31,717 nucleotides of DNA, from the NCBI GenBank assembly GCA_900769075.1, contig CAAGFE010000094.1:1-31717 (forward strand). Direction: 5' to 3'. The DNA is from Clostridia bacterium. Its GTDB lineage: Bacteria > Bacillota > Clostridia > Christensenellales > Aristaeellaceae. Made by a program: the position numbers and the translations under genes. Below the pieces are notes generated by a model. That model ran no database searches. It saw only the letters and a program-made list of their open reading frames with translations, and was not told the DNA's origin. Below, piece after piece: positions 14,727 through 22,347 of the stretch (positions within the stretch are counted from its first letter, which is position 1; each line of letters begins with the position of its first letter).

Positions 14727-15902
14727 TCAGTCAGCCGCCAAGAGAAGTAACAGTCCTGCCTGATCCGTTTCAAAGGTCAGACAGCCATGTGCCATGGTGA
14801 AGGGAATGTCCGTCCAGGCTTGCTCTGCCGCTGTATTCCGGCGAACCAATCTGAACGACGCCTGGATATCCAGGGGAACGGACACCTTGACGGCTCCCTG
14901 GAAGGCCTCCACCTGTCCCGCCAATTCATAGGCAACTGTCATGGCGTACAAAGGTGCATATGCATCCTGCATCCCCTCAATGGAAACGGGCGCAGAACCA
15001 AAGGGCTTCGCCGTTCCGCGAACAACCAGCTCACCGCGCGGAATGGCATTCTTGCCGACGTTTACACAATCCGCGCCTTTGATGGCCTCAAAAACGCCCC
15101 CGTTCCATTCACCGCACACGGGACAAACGAAAAACCGGTCCTCCCCCGTCTGGCATTCATACAATGTACAGGAGGTATTGCCTGTATAGGTACATCTTTC
15201 GCGGGAGCACCGGGCAATGTGCTGATGCTCACCCGCAGGCGACCACGGCAGATAGTAGTGCCCCGTCGCCGGAATTGTCTCCTGCTTTTCCAGTACCGTT
15301 TTGCACACGGAACAGTGCTTGCCCTCGGTCTTGCCTTCCGTCGTGCAGGTGGCGAATACGGCCTCGTCAATCACTTCCGTATGTTCCTTGACCTGGACGA
15401 TCTCCTGCTTCACCAGCACCCGGTTGCACACAGAGCAATGCTTGCCCTCGGTCTTGCCCTCCGATATGCAGGTGGCGGGAACAGCTTCGTCAATCACTTC
15501 CTGATGAGGAAGCTGACTGTCCGGGATCACCGTAAAGGATTTATCCGACTTCGCTCCGCAGACCGTACATCTCTGATACTTGACCACGGGATATGTGCAT
15601 GATACCATGCTGTCATCAATGATCCATTCGCCAAGGGTGCAGTATTCATTATAGGTATCATAATTGAACGCTGTGCCGTTTTCCGATGTGCAGTATTCCG
15701 AAACCGCATGGCGATATCCGTAGCCATTGCTTGGGTTATAGTTCGGGCGGAGCCAGACATAATGCTTCACGCATACGAGGGGACCGTCAACATGTCCACA
15801 GCCAGGCTTTTCAACATAATCATCTCGTGCAAACGCTGTGCTTGCAAAGATCCCGCTCGTCAGGAGCAGTGTAAATATCAAAACCAAGCTAACCTTTTTC
15901 AT
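14727..15902 (-). CDS. Secreted Cys-rich repeat protein
   Basis: A 391-residue exported protein. The start is ATG 15902 (MKKVSLVLIFTLLLTSG, signal peptide ending near FASTAFA) with AGAGG eight bases upstream; an upstream in-frame start is not supported. The mature part opens with Cys and aromatic-rich sequence (RCTVCGAKSDK), then two tandem 41-residue repeats containing TEGKHCSVC, a third Cys cluster (HIARCSRERCTY ... FFVCPVCGEW), and a C-terminal beta-rich region of about 130 residues ending in a hydrophobic tail (GLLLLLAAD). Repeats of the T-C-x-x-x-G-K-T-E-G-x-H-C-x-x-C kind are common in Firmicute surface proteins and may bind zinc or form small rigid modules. No enzymatic motif is seen. 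It is transcribed alone, from its own promoter. Confidence 0.75.
   Translation of the reverse strand: MKKVSLVLIFTLLLTSGIFASTAFARDDYVEKPGCGHVDGPLVCVKHYVWLRPNYNPSNGYGYRHAVSEYCTSENGTAFNYDTYNEYCTLGEWIIDDSMVSCTYPVVKYQRCTVCGAKSDKSFTVIPDSQLPHQEVIDEAVPATCISEGKTEGKHCSVCNRVLVKQEIVQVKEHTEVIDEAVFATCTTEGKTEGKHCSVCKTVLEKQETIPATGHYYLPWSPAGEHQHIARCSRERCTYTGNTSCTLYECQTGEDRFFVCPVCGEWNGGVFEAIKGADCVNVGKNAIPRGELVVRGTAKPFGSAPVSIEGMQDAYAPLYAMTVAYELAGQVEAFQGAVKVSVPLDIQASFRLVRRNTAAEQAWTDIPFTMAHGCLTFETDQAGLLLLLAAD
15261..15506 (-). repeat. Two tandem 41-residue repeats (123 bases each)
   Basis: Units 15384-15506 and 15261-15383 encode H-x-E-V-I-D-E-A-V-x-A-T-C followed by EGKTEGKHCSVC and V-L-x-K-Q-E. The Cys/His positions are kept exactly and the central 20 or so codons are nearly identical, indicating recent duplication. 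Confidence 0.85.
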
Positions 15903-15938
15903 GTTCAAATCCTCTTTTCCTAATTTCAATCGTCTGTA

Positions 15939-16010
15939 TCACCGCTGGGCGATGGGTTTTCGTCCTTCACCCTGGCATGCGGAGACTGCCAGCGTCAAGC
16001 TGCCCTTCAT
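15939..16010 (-). CDS. Candidate 23-residue small ORF in leader
   Basis: ATG 16010 follows the ribosome binding sequence AAGGGGG by six bases, about 25 bases after the predicted transcription start, and encodes MKGSLTLAVSAC followed by a short basic tail before a TGA 37 bases upstream of the main gene. It could be a regulatory leader peptide or chance; no homologue is recognised. Confidence 0.25.
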   Translation of the reverse strand: MKGSLTLAVSACQGEGRKPIAQR

Positions 16011-16041
16011 GGCCATCCCCCTTCCCATGAGCATCGCCAAT

Positions 16042-16070
16042 ATCATAACAGGAAAAGCACAAATAATCAA
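16042..16070 (-). promoter_or_regulatory. SigA-type promoter of the secreted protein gene
   Basis: On the minus strand TTGATT (16065-16070) and TATGAT (16042-16047) are 17 bases apart, with a TG extended -10 element. It sits downstream of the pectin-operon terminator and about 140 bases upstream of the start codon. Confidence 0.6.
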
Positions 16071-16130
16071 GCACGGATCAAATCATTTCAAAGCACAACT
16101 ATGATTCGCTGGAACACAGGGGGGCATACG

Positions 16131-16160
16131 AAAAGCAGGCCGCCGGGGAACCCAGCGGCC
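16131..16160 (-). terminator. Terminator of the pectin operon
   Basis: On the minus strand GGCCGCTGGG pairs with CCCCGGCGGCC across a TT loop with minor imperfections, followed by TGCTTTT. It lies about 60 bases after the GH43 stop codon and before the promoter of the next gene. Confidence 0.75.
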
Positions 16161-16221
16161 ACAGATGAAAAGGTGTTTGAGAAGATGCCGGCAATGCGGC
16201 CTGACGAATGGGAAAATGCCT

Positions 16222-17775
16222 TTACTCCGCTGTTTCAACGCCCGTCACGCGGAAGCAGCCAAAGTCAGCGTATCCGCCGCCATCGCCCCCCAGGGGCATG
16301 ACGAACAGCCCCAGCCGCACCCCGACCCAGGTGTGCCGTTCCGGCTGAAAGGGTTTGCCGAGCCAATGCCAGCGGCCCGCCTGACCGTACTCGAAGGTCA
16401 GCGCCGCCGTATCCTCCCCCGTTGGCAGCAGCGTCAGGCGGAAGCTCAGCTTGTCCGCCGCATCCGCGACGCTTTCATGGATGATTTCCGTATGCTGCGC
16501 GCCCTCGGATTCCACGTAGACCAGCCGCAGCCCGTCCTGTTCCCGGCGAAGGGCCGCGTAGGCATACTGTCCGCCAATCAGGGCCACACCGGCCTGTTCG
16601 CCAGGCCGGAGCCCGGAGGCATCCACCTCCACCTCCGCCGTGAAGGCTGCGCACGCGATCTTCTGCGTCAGCACATTGGGGCAGTGCCACATCAGGCCGC
16701 TGTCATCAGGCTGCTTCACCGCATGGAGGCGCAGTCCTCCGTCCGTGAAGGAATAGAAGCCCTCAGCCCGGTTGCCCATGAACTGCCACTGCAGTCCCAG
16801 CCGACCGGCGAAATCATCGCTGGCCTGCAGGGACAGCGGCGCAGCTTCAGGGCCGGAGGGCTTCCGGAAGTCCTCCACCGGCGTCCCCCAGGTTTCTCCC
16901 GCCACCGGCGCACCGATCACCGGCCAATCGTCCTCGTTCCAGGTCATGGGCTGGAGGTGGAGGATGCGCCCGTACAGGCCGCGGCTCTGGAAGTGCAAAA
17001 ACCAATCCTGTCCGTCCGGCGTATCCACCCAAGCGCCCTGATGGGGGCCGTTGACGCAGCTGTCTCCCTGGCGCATGACGATGCGCGCCTCATACGGCCC
17101 CCGGATGCTCCGGCTGCGCAGCACCGTCTGCCAGCCCGTGGCCACGCCGCCCGCGGGCGCAAAGATGTAGTACCAGCCGTTGCGCCGATACACCTTAGGG
17201 CCCTCGATGGTCGGCTGATCCTTCGTGCCGTCATAAATCAGGTGATCCTCCCCGATCGCCCGCGTTCCGTCCGGGCTGATGGGGAACACGCCGAGCCAGC
17301 TCTTGAACCCGATGCGGCTGTTCGCGTAGCCGTGGATGACATAGGCCCTTCCGTCCTCGTCCCAGAAGGGGCAGGGATCAATCAGCCCCTTGCCGGCCAG
17401 CACCAGCACCGGCTTCTCCCAGGTGCCCAGCGCATCCTTCGCGCGCACCATGTAGATGCCTTCATCCGGCATGCCGAAGAAAATGTAGAAAAACCCGTCG
17501 TGCCAGCGGATGGCCGGGGCCCACACGCCGCAAGCGTGCCGGGGAAGCTCATACCCCGGCGCAGGAACTTCCTCCAGGGCATAGTTGCGCAGTTCCCAGT
17601 TGACCAGGTCGCGGGAGGTCAGGATGGGCAAGCCGGGCACATAGTTGAAGGAGGACGCAGTCAGGTAATACACATCTCCCACGCGGATGACATCCGGGTC
17701 GGAATAGTCGCAGAAGAGCACCGGATTGCGGTACCTGCCGTCGCCCAGATCGGGGAAGTACAATTCGTCCATCAT
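16222..17775 (-). CDS. Family 43 glycoside hydrolase
   Basis: A 517-residue GH43 enzyme (beta-xylosidase / alpha-L-arabinofuranosidase / exo-galactanase type). The N-terminal five-bladed propeller (about 10-320) carries the three catalytic carboxylates: base D26 in YSDPDVIR, the pKa-modulating D133 in GLIDPCPFWDEDG, and the acid E191 in TIEGPKVYRRNGWYY. The C-terminal 190 residues form a beta-sandwich of the DUF1349/concanavalin-like kind often fused to xylosidases. There is no signal peptide, so it acts in the cytoplasm on imported oligosaccharides. In a rhamnogalacturonan operon the likely targets are arabinosyl or galactosyl side-chain residues, though specificity cannot be assigned. The start overlaps the SGNH gene stop (ATGA). 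It is the last gene of the operon. Confidence 0.88.
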   Translation of the reverse strand: MMDELYFPDLGDGRYRNPVLFCDYSDPDVIRVGDVYYLTASSFNYVPGLPILTSRDLVNWELRNYALEEVPAPGYELPRHACGVWAPAIRWHDGFFYIFFGMPDEGIYMVRAKDALGTWEKPVLVLAGKGLIDPCPFWDEDGRAYVIHGYANSRIGFKSWLGVFPISPDGTRAIGEDHLIYDGTKDQPTIEGPKVYRRNGWYYIFAPAGGVATGWQTVLRSRSIRGPYEARIVMRQGDSCVNGPHQGAWVDTPDGQDWFLHFQSRGLYGRILHLQPMTWNEDDWPVIGAPVAGETWGTPVEDFRKPSGPEAAPLSLQASDDFAGRLGLQWQFMGNRAEGFYSFTDGGLRLHAVKQPDDSGLMWHCPNVLTQKIACAAFTAEVEVDASGLRPGEQAGVALIGGQYAYAALRREQDGLRLVYVESEGAQHTEIIHESVADAADKLSFRLTLLPTGEDTAALTFEYGQAGRWHWLGKPFQPERHTWVGVRLGLFVMPLGGDGGGYADFGCFRVTGVETAE

Positions 17776-18236
17776 TGCTGCGGCTCCTTTCTCAGAAGCT
17801 GGCGATATGCGCCGCCCAGCGCCCGCAGGCCCTGGACGATCCGCCCACGGGCGTCGTCAGTGGCCCGGGGCAGGTCAAGATATGCCACGTCCAGCCGCTG
17901 TGCGGCGCTTTGGACGGCCTTTGCCCCCGCGGGCTCCCCCAGGGCAGGTGCAATCAGCACCGGCATGGCGCCCTTGTTCCGCGCGGCGTTCACAAACCGC
18001 TCCAGATAATCCTGAAAAGCCGCAATCCCGGCTTCATCCCGGCCTGCATCCGGAGCGCAAAATTGGATGAAGAGGAAATCTCCCCGCGTCATCCGGTCGT
18101 AGAGGCGCGCCATCCGGCCCTGGCTGACAAAGGCATGGATGGGGCATCCCACGTCCGTTTCATCCACGATTCGCGCGCTGAAGGCTTCCGCATCCGCCAT
18201 GCCCTCCGTGTCGCCGATCCAGTAAATCGTCGCCAT
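17772..18236 (-). CDS. Degenerate SGNH-type (CE12-like) protein
   Basis: A 154-residue protein that aligns by eye with the CE12 acetylesterase encoded at 22348-22992: TIYWIGDT for TIYVCGDS, then GDFLFIQFCAPD for GDLLLIQFTHND, then a helix with AARNKGAMPVLIAP for TARIHGAIPVLMTP. All catalytic residues differ: the nucleophile Ser is Thr (T10), H-N-D is A-P-D (61-63), and the C-terminal D-x-x-H block is absent, as are about 60 residues of the core. It cannot be a standard SGNH hydrolase. The reading frame is intact, with an ATG preceded by GAGGGG and coupled to GH43, so it is expressed. It may be a pseudoenzyme, a scaffolding partner or an early pseudogene. Confidence 0.65.
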   Translation of the reverse strand: MATIYWIGDTEGMADAEAFSARIVDETDVGCPIHAFVSQGRMARLYDRMTRGDFLFIQFCAPDAGRDEAGIAAFQDYLERFVNAARNKGAMPVLIAPALGEPAGAKAVQSAAQRLDVAYLDLPRATDDARGRIVQGLRALGGAYRQLLRKEPQQ

Positions 18237-18246
18237 AGGCCCCTCC

Positions 18247-19599
18247 TCAATTCTCGGTGTGCAGGTATCCCGTCGCCACGCCCTCATAGGCGTTGGTCGC
18301 CGGGTCGAAGGATTTGCGGGACTGCACCGTCAGGCTGTCCCCCTTGAAGCACAGCAGCATATCCACACCGCAGGGCGCATCGCCGGTGATGAAGCAGCGC
18401 ACCCGCAAGAGGCCCTTGTCGATCCATCCGCCGGAGGACAGCGTCGGCCGGTCCGGCCACCCGGGGAAGGTATCCGTCAGGTTTTCCCCGAGCCCGAAGC
18501 GCAGCGGGTTTTTCCCCCGGGCATTCTTCCAGACAAGCTGATTCCCATCCAGCGTCACGCTTTTCAGGCCCAGCAGATTCGGCTCTGCAAAGATGTACGG
18601 GCCTGCCTTTTCCAGGCGGTATTCCCCATTGTTCCCCAGGGGGTGCGTGGACAGCTTCAGTTCCACCGCCGGCATGTCCTCCAGGCCGATATAGGGATAA
18701 ATCTCATCAAAGAATGCATTGTAGATGCGCTGCACGCCCACATTGTCCAGCCGCGTGTCCGCGATGGTGCACAGCAGGGCGTCCTTTTCCGGGCATACCA
18801 CCGCCAGCTGCCCGCCCAGGCCGTACATGGCCCAGCCGGCGCGGGTCATCCAGACCTGCCAGCCGTAGCCGTAGCGCTCCTCCTCGTTGGTGCAGAGGCA
18901 ATTGTCAATATGCTTCCTGCCCATTTCCTCGCAGAACCAGCGCGGGATCACGCCCTCGCCGCCCGCCATGACCGCCTGGGCAACCTTGTGCAGATCCCTC
19001 AATGACATACACAGCCCGGTGCCGCCCTGGCAGCTTCCGCTGGGATCGCGCAGCCACTTCTTTTCATCCGTCGCGCCCAGGGGCTGAAACACCCTCTCCG
19101 TCAGGAAGTCAATGACCTCCTGACCGCTCAGCCGCTTGACCAGCGAGGCCAGCACCTGGGAACAGCCCGTGTCATAGTGGAACACCGTGCCCGGCTCGTG
19201 GGTAGGCACAGCGGTGAAAAACGGCTTCGTCCAGTTCTCGTCCACGCCTTCCCGATAGGCGGTGGAACGGTGGCAGGTCGCCATGCGCAGCATATCGCGG
19301 ATGGTCAGCCGAAGGAGCCGCCCATCCGGGTTTTCCGGCAGATAATCCGGGAAATAGTCCGCGATGGGATCGTACAATCCGCATTTGCCCTCGTCCAGCA
19401 GGATGCCGACGCCAAGCGCGGTCATGGACTTGGACACCGAGTACATGCGGTGCATCTCGCCCTCCCGAAAGAGCGCGTAGTAAGCCTTTGCCTTCTCCAC
19501 ACCGCCCACGCTCAGGATGAAGCCGTGCATGTTCACGTCCTCTCTCCGCAAGCGGCTGACAAAATTCTCCACCCGGGTCTGCAAACGCTGATCCAGCAT
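18247..19599 (-). CDS. Beta-lactamase-fold serine hydrolase
   Basis: A 450-residue member of the class C beta-lactamase/esterase family. The nucleophile motif S-x-x-K is SVSK (S54-K57) in MYSVSKSMTALGVGILLDEGK, followed by LTIRDMLRMATCH and a Tyr motif HYDTGCSQ (Y142) in place of the usual Y-x-N. A C-terminal beta-rich domain (about 315-450) follows. No signal peptide, so it is probably not a penicillin-binding protein or a secreted lactamase. In a pectin operon with methyl- and acetyl-esterases the plausible role is a cytoplasmic esterase for a sugar acyl group, which is inference from context. It lies between GH105 and the SGNH-like gene with 10-12-base gaps. Confidence 0.8.
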   Translation of the reverse strand: MLDQRLQTRVENFVSRLRREDVNMHGFILSVGGVEKAKAYYALFREGEMHRMYSVSKSMTALGVGILLDEGKCGLYDPIADYFPDYLPENPDGRLLRLTIRDMLRMATCHRSTAYREGVDENWTKPFFTAVPTHEPGTVFHYDTGCSQVLASLVKRLSGQEVIDFLTERVFQPLGATDEKKWLRDPSGSCQGGTGLCMSLRDLHKVAQAVMAGGEGVIPRWFCEEMGRKHIDNCLCTNEEERYGYGWQVWMTRAGWAMYGLGGQLAVVCPEKDALLCTIADTRLDNVGVQRIYNAFFDEIYPYIGLEDMPAVELKLSTHPLGNNGEYRLEKAGPYIFAEPNLLGLKSVTLDGNQLVWKNARGKNPLRFGLGENLTDTFPGWPDRPTLSSGGWIDKGLLRVRCFITGDAPCGVDMLLCFKGDSLTVQSRKSFDPATNAYEGVATGYLHTEN

Positions 19600-19611
19600 T
19601 GGTCGCCCTCC

Positions 19612-20721
19612 TTATCCGTTGATTCGTTCGTATTCGACCGCTGCCTGAATGTAGGCGCCGGTGCCCTTCAGGTCATAGCTGCCCACTGCTTCGGAGATGT
19701 AATAATCGTAGGAACCGTCCCGATAGCTGTCCGGCCGGCCGCCCAGGCCCGCGCCGTGGCAGGTTTTGGCCAGGAAGAGCTCCCCGTTTCGCATCTGACC
19801 GACAAAATGGCGCTGAAGGGCACGGAAGCTCTCCTGCGCCGCCACGCCCATTTCCGGCGGAACGACCCCCAGGCGCGCCCCCTTGAGGATGGCGCAGGTC
19901 ATCAGGCAGGAGCCGGAGGATTCCAGGTAGTTGCCTTCCCTGCCGGGGCAGTCCAGCACCTGGAGCCAGGCGCCATCCACGCGAACGGCCAGCATCCGCT
20001 CCGCCAGTGCGGAGAACATTTCCCGCAGGGGCGCATAGCACGCATGGGATGGCGTCAGCAGCTCCAGCACGTCCATCAGCCCCAGCATGTACCAGCCCAC
20101 CGCGCGCCCCCAGGCATGGGGCGCCCGGCCCGTTTCCGGGTTCGCCCACAGCTGGGACAGGGATTCATCCCACGCATGATGATTCAGCCCGGTGCGGGGC
20201 TCATAGGTGTGGGTATAGGCCAGTTCAAGCTGCTTCGCCGCGTCCCGGACGCCCGCCTCATCGCCCGTCATCAGGCAAAACTCCGTGTAGAAGGGCGCAG
20301 CCATGTGCAGCCCATCCAGCCACATCTGATACGGATAGCACTTCTTGTGCCAGAATCCGCCCTCGGAGGTGCGGGGCTGACGGCGCAGCTGCTCCCGGAG
20401 AACCTCCGCCCCAGCCAGATATTTTTTCTCCCCGGTGTGCTTGTACAGATACAGCAGCTGCCTGCCGTTGCAAAGGTAATCCAGGTTGAAGGCATCAAAG
20501 CTGTAATCGCGGATGGTTCCCTGATCGTCGGTCACGAAGGTATCCATCGCGTCCTTGATATAGTTGTAATACTTTTTGTCCCCGGTGAAGGCATACAGCG
20601 CTTCCATGCCCCGCCAGACCACGCCGTAGTCGTAGCTCCAGCGGCTGGTGAGCAAACCATTGCGCTTCATCAGGGCATCCGCCATTTTCGCAGCGGAATG
20701 GGGCATAAACTCCTTCAACAT
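19612..20721 (-). CDS. GH105 unsaturated rhamnogalacturonyl hydrolase
   Basis: A 369-residue (alpha/alpha)6-barrel enzyme of the YteR/YesR type. It removes the 4,5-unsaturated galacturonyl residue left at the non-reducing end by rhamnogalacturonan lyases, by hydrating the double bond. Family landmarks: SYDYGVVWRGMEALY at 29-43, NLDYLCNGRQLLYLY at 79-93, the catalytic Asp in YPYQMWLDGLHMAAPF (D136, equivalent to Asp143 of YteR), and HAWGRAVGWYMLGLMDVLE. No signal peptide, as is usual for this family. The start overlaps the end of the CE8-CE12 gene by seven bases. Its presence implies that unsaturated oligosaccharides made by a lyase elsewhere are imported. Confidence 0.92.
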   Translation of the reverse strand: MLKEFMPHSAAKMADALMKRNGLLTSRWSYDYGVVWRGMEALYAFTGDKKYYNYIKDAMDTFVTDDQGTIRDYSFDAFNLDYLCNGRQLLYLYKHTGEKKYLAGAEVLREQLRRQPRTSEGGFWHKKCYPYQMWLDGLHMAAPFYTEFCLMTGDEAGVRDAAKQLELAYTHTYEPRTGLNHHAWDESLSQLWANPETGRAPHAWGRAVGWYMLGLMDVLELLTPSHACYAPLREMFSALAERMLAVRVDGAWLQVLDCPGREGNYLESSGSCLMTCAILKGARLGVVPPEMGVAAQESFRALQRHFVGQMRNGELFLAKTCHGAGLGGRPDSYRDGSYDYYISEAVGSYDLKGTGAYIQAAVEYERING

Positions 20722-22334
20722 GAGGATTCCTCCAGCAGGCGGAGGGCGATCTGGGCATAGCGCACGGCCCCGGTGAAGTTGAGATGGGTGTTGTCCTGCA
20801 CGCCGTCGGGGTAATTCGGATGTCCCTTCTCCTGCCAGTTGTAGAGCGCCTTGGACGGTTCGTCCCCCAGGGCGGTCAGGAGTTCCTCTGTGGCCTTCTC
20901 CATGTCCAACAGGCGCACCCCGCGATAGGCCGCCAGATCCCGCATCGCAGCGGGGTATTCCCCGTGGGTGTGCATCAAAGCGCCCTGTTCGTCAAAGTGG
21001 CGGCGGGCTACCGGGGTGAGCAGAATCGGCTCCGCGCCCTGACGGCGGGCCGCGTCGATGAACATGCCCAGGTACTCGGGATAGGTGACTCGGGCGACGG
21101 TGGCCCGCTCGACGTCCGGCTTCTCATCGTTGTGGCTGAACTGGATGAAGAGCTTGTCCCCCTTGCGCAGGCAAAGCTCGATGAAATTCAGCCGCTTCTC
21201 CGCGATGAAGGACTTGCTCGACCGGCCGCAGACCGCGCAGTTCTCGATGAACACGCCCTCCGCCAGCCCACGGAGCGCCTGCCCCCAGCCGGTCATGGGC
21301 GCGAAGGAGGGCGCATAGTCCGCCATGGTGGAATCGCCGCAGAGGAACCAGGTGGGCGTGCGCTTCTGCGGGTTCCAGCCGTCATAGCCGCCGATCACGT
21401 TGTGGAGAGTGTACATCGCCGCATCCTCGTCCGTCAGGCGCTTCTGCTTCGGGTGACGGGTGGACTGATCCGCCCTTGCGCCGGTGGTGGCGAATTCGCC
21501 ATAGCGCTCGGTCACCGGTGCGCCGCCCGCCCAATCCTGGAAGCCCTCGGGGCTGACATGCTCGTCCATCTCGCAGTGCAGGAAAACCGTGCGGGCAAAG
21601 GTACGCCACGGACGGCCCAGGTACGCCTGGCCCGCTTCGCATTCGCCGGTCAGGCGGCAGCGGTGGAACACCAGCCCGAAGGCGGCTTGCTCCGGCGTGT
21701 TCGCCGCGGTATACAGCCCGCCGCGCTTGTTCATGAACAGCGTGCAGCGCTCAAACCAGCAGGCATAGGGGCCGAAGATGAAATCCACATCACCCTGGAT
21801 GTAGCAATCCTCAAAGTACTGACGGCCCAGTACCAGCGGACAGTCGCCCACGGACCGCACGCCCTCGGGGATGATGCGAGGCAGCGCGTCCTTCGCCACC
21901 TTGGGCATCGTCGGCCCGCAGAACAGGGTATCCTGGTGGGCGATCATGCGGACGTTCCGCCACACGCCCCGGTCACCGGCGGCATACACCGCCACCGCCT
22001 GGCCCACCTGGCTGCCGTCGCCCGCGTCGTTGCGGATGGTCAGGTTCTCGACCTCCACATTGCTGCCCGTCACCAGGAAGGTGTAGCTGAGGAAGGTGCC
22101 CTTTTCCCGGCCCTCCGCGTCCAGATCCTTCGCGCAGGCGGAAGCGGTGATCACCGTCCTGTCCCGCGCCTCGCCGATGATGCGGAGATTGTCCTTGTTG
22201 ACGATCACCCGCTCATGGTATTCATCCATGCGCACCAGCAGGATGATCGGATGGCGGTTACTCATGGGCACTGCGTCAATAGCTGCCTGGATGGAGGTGA
22301 AATCCCCGGAGCCGTCCTTGGCAATGATGTACAT
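20715..22334 (-). CDS. CE8 pectin methylesterase - CE12 acetylesterase fusion
   Basis: A 539-residue two-domain enzyme. Residues 1-300 are a pectin methylesterase beta-helix starting MYIIAKDGSGDFTSIQAAID, with catalytic AHQDTL (Q134, D135), GDVDFIFG (D184) and LGRPWR (R241, W243). Residues 326-539 are an SGNH hydrolase of the rhamnogalacturonan acetylesterase type: GDSTMADY (S335), SHND (N402), and the catalytic pair D514 and H517 in QDNTHLN. All catalytic residues of both domains are present, so it should remove both methyl and acetyl groups from pectic oligosaccharides. There is no signal peptide, unlike typical secreted CE8 enzymes, so it would work inside the cell. The C-terminal domain is a paralogue of the neighbouring CE12 gene. 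Confidence 0.9.
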   Translation of the reverse strand: MYIIAKDGSGDFTSIQAAIDAVPMSNRHPIILLVRMDEYHERVIVNKDNLRIIGEARDRTVITASACAKDLDAEGREKGTFLSYTFLVTGSNVEVENLTIRNDAGDGSQVGQAVAVYAAGDRGVWRNVRMIAHQDTLFCGPTMPKVAKDALPRIIPEGVRSVGDCPLVLGRQYFEDCYIQGDVDFIFGPYACWFERCTLFMNKRGGLYTAANTPEQAAFGLVFHRCRLTGECEAGQAYLGRPWRTFARTVFLHCEMDEHVSPEGFQDWAGGAPVTERYGEFATTGARADQSTRHPKQKRLTDEDAAMYTLHNVIGGYDGWNPQKRTPTWFLCGDSTMADYAPSFAPMTGWGQALRGLAEGVFIENCAVCGRSSKSFIAEKRLNFIELCLRKGDKLFIQFSHNDEKPDVERATVARVTYPEYLGMFIDAARRQGAEPILLTPVARRHFDEQGALMHTHGEYPAAMRDLAAYRGVRLLDMEKATEELLTALGDEPSKALYNWQEKGHPNYPDGVQDNTHLNFTGAVRYAQIALRLLEESSC

Positions 22335-22347
22335 ATGCTTGCCTCCT

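Larger units (their letters stand above)
15903..16221. other. Intergenic region between secreted protein and GH43 genes
   Basis: This 319-base stretch holds the terminator of the pectin operon, a promoter and a leader of about 130 bases for the secreted protein gene. The leader can form a CTGGCA/TGCCAG hairpin (15972-15992) and a weaker ATCGCC/GGTGAT hairpin nearer the start codon. I could not match it to a known riboswitch class. A short open frame lies within it. Confidence 0.5.

Noticed and set aside
15903..16040. Riboswitch in the leader of the secreted protein gene
   Set aside because: Two hairpins are present, but I could not match conserved bases of the cyclic-di-GMP or other common classes.
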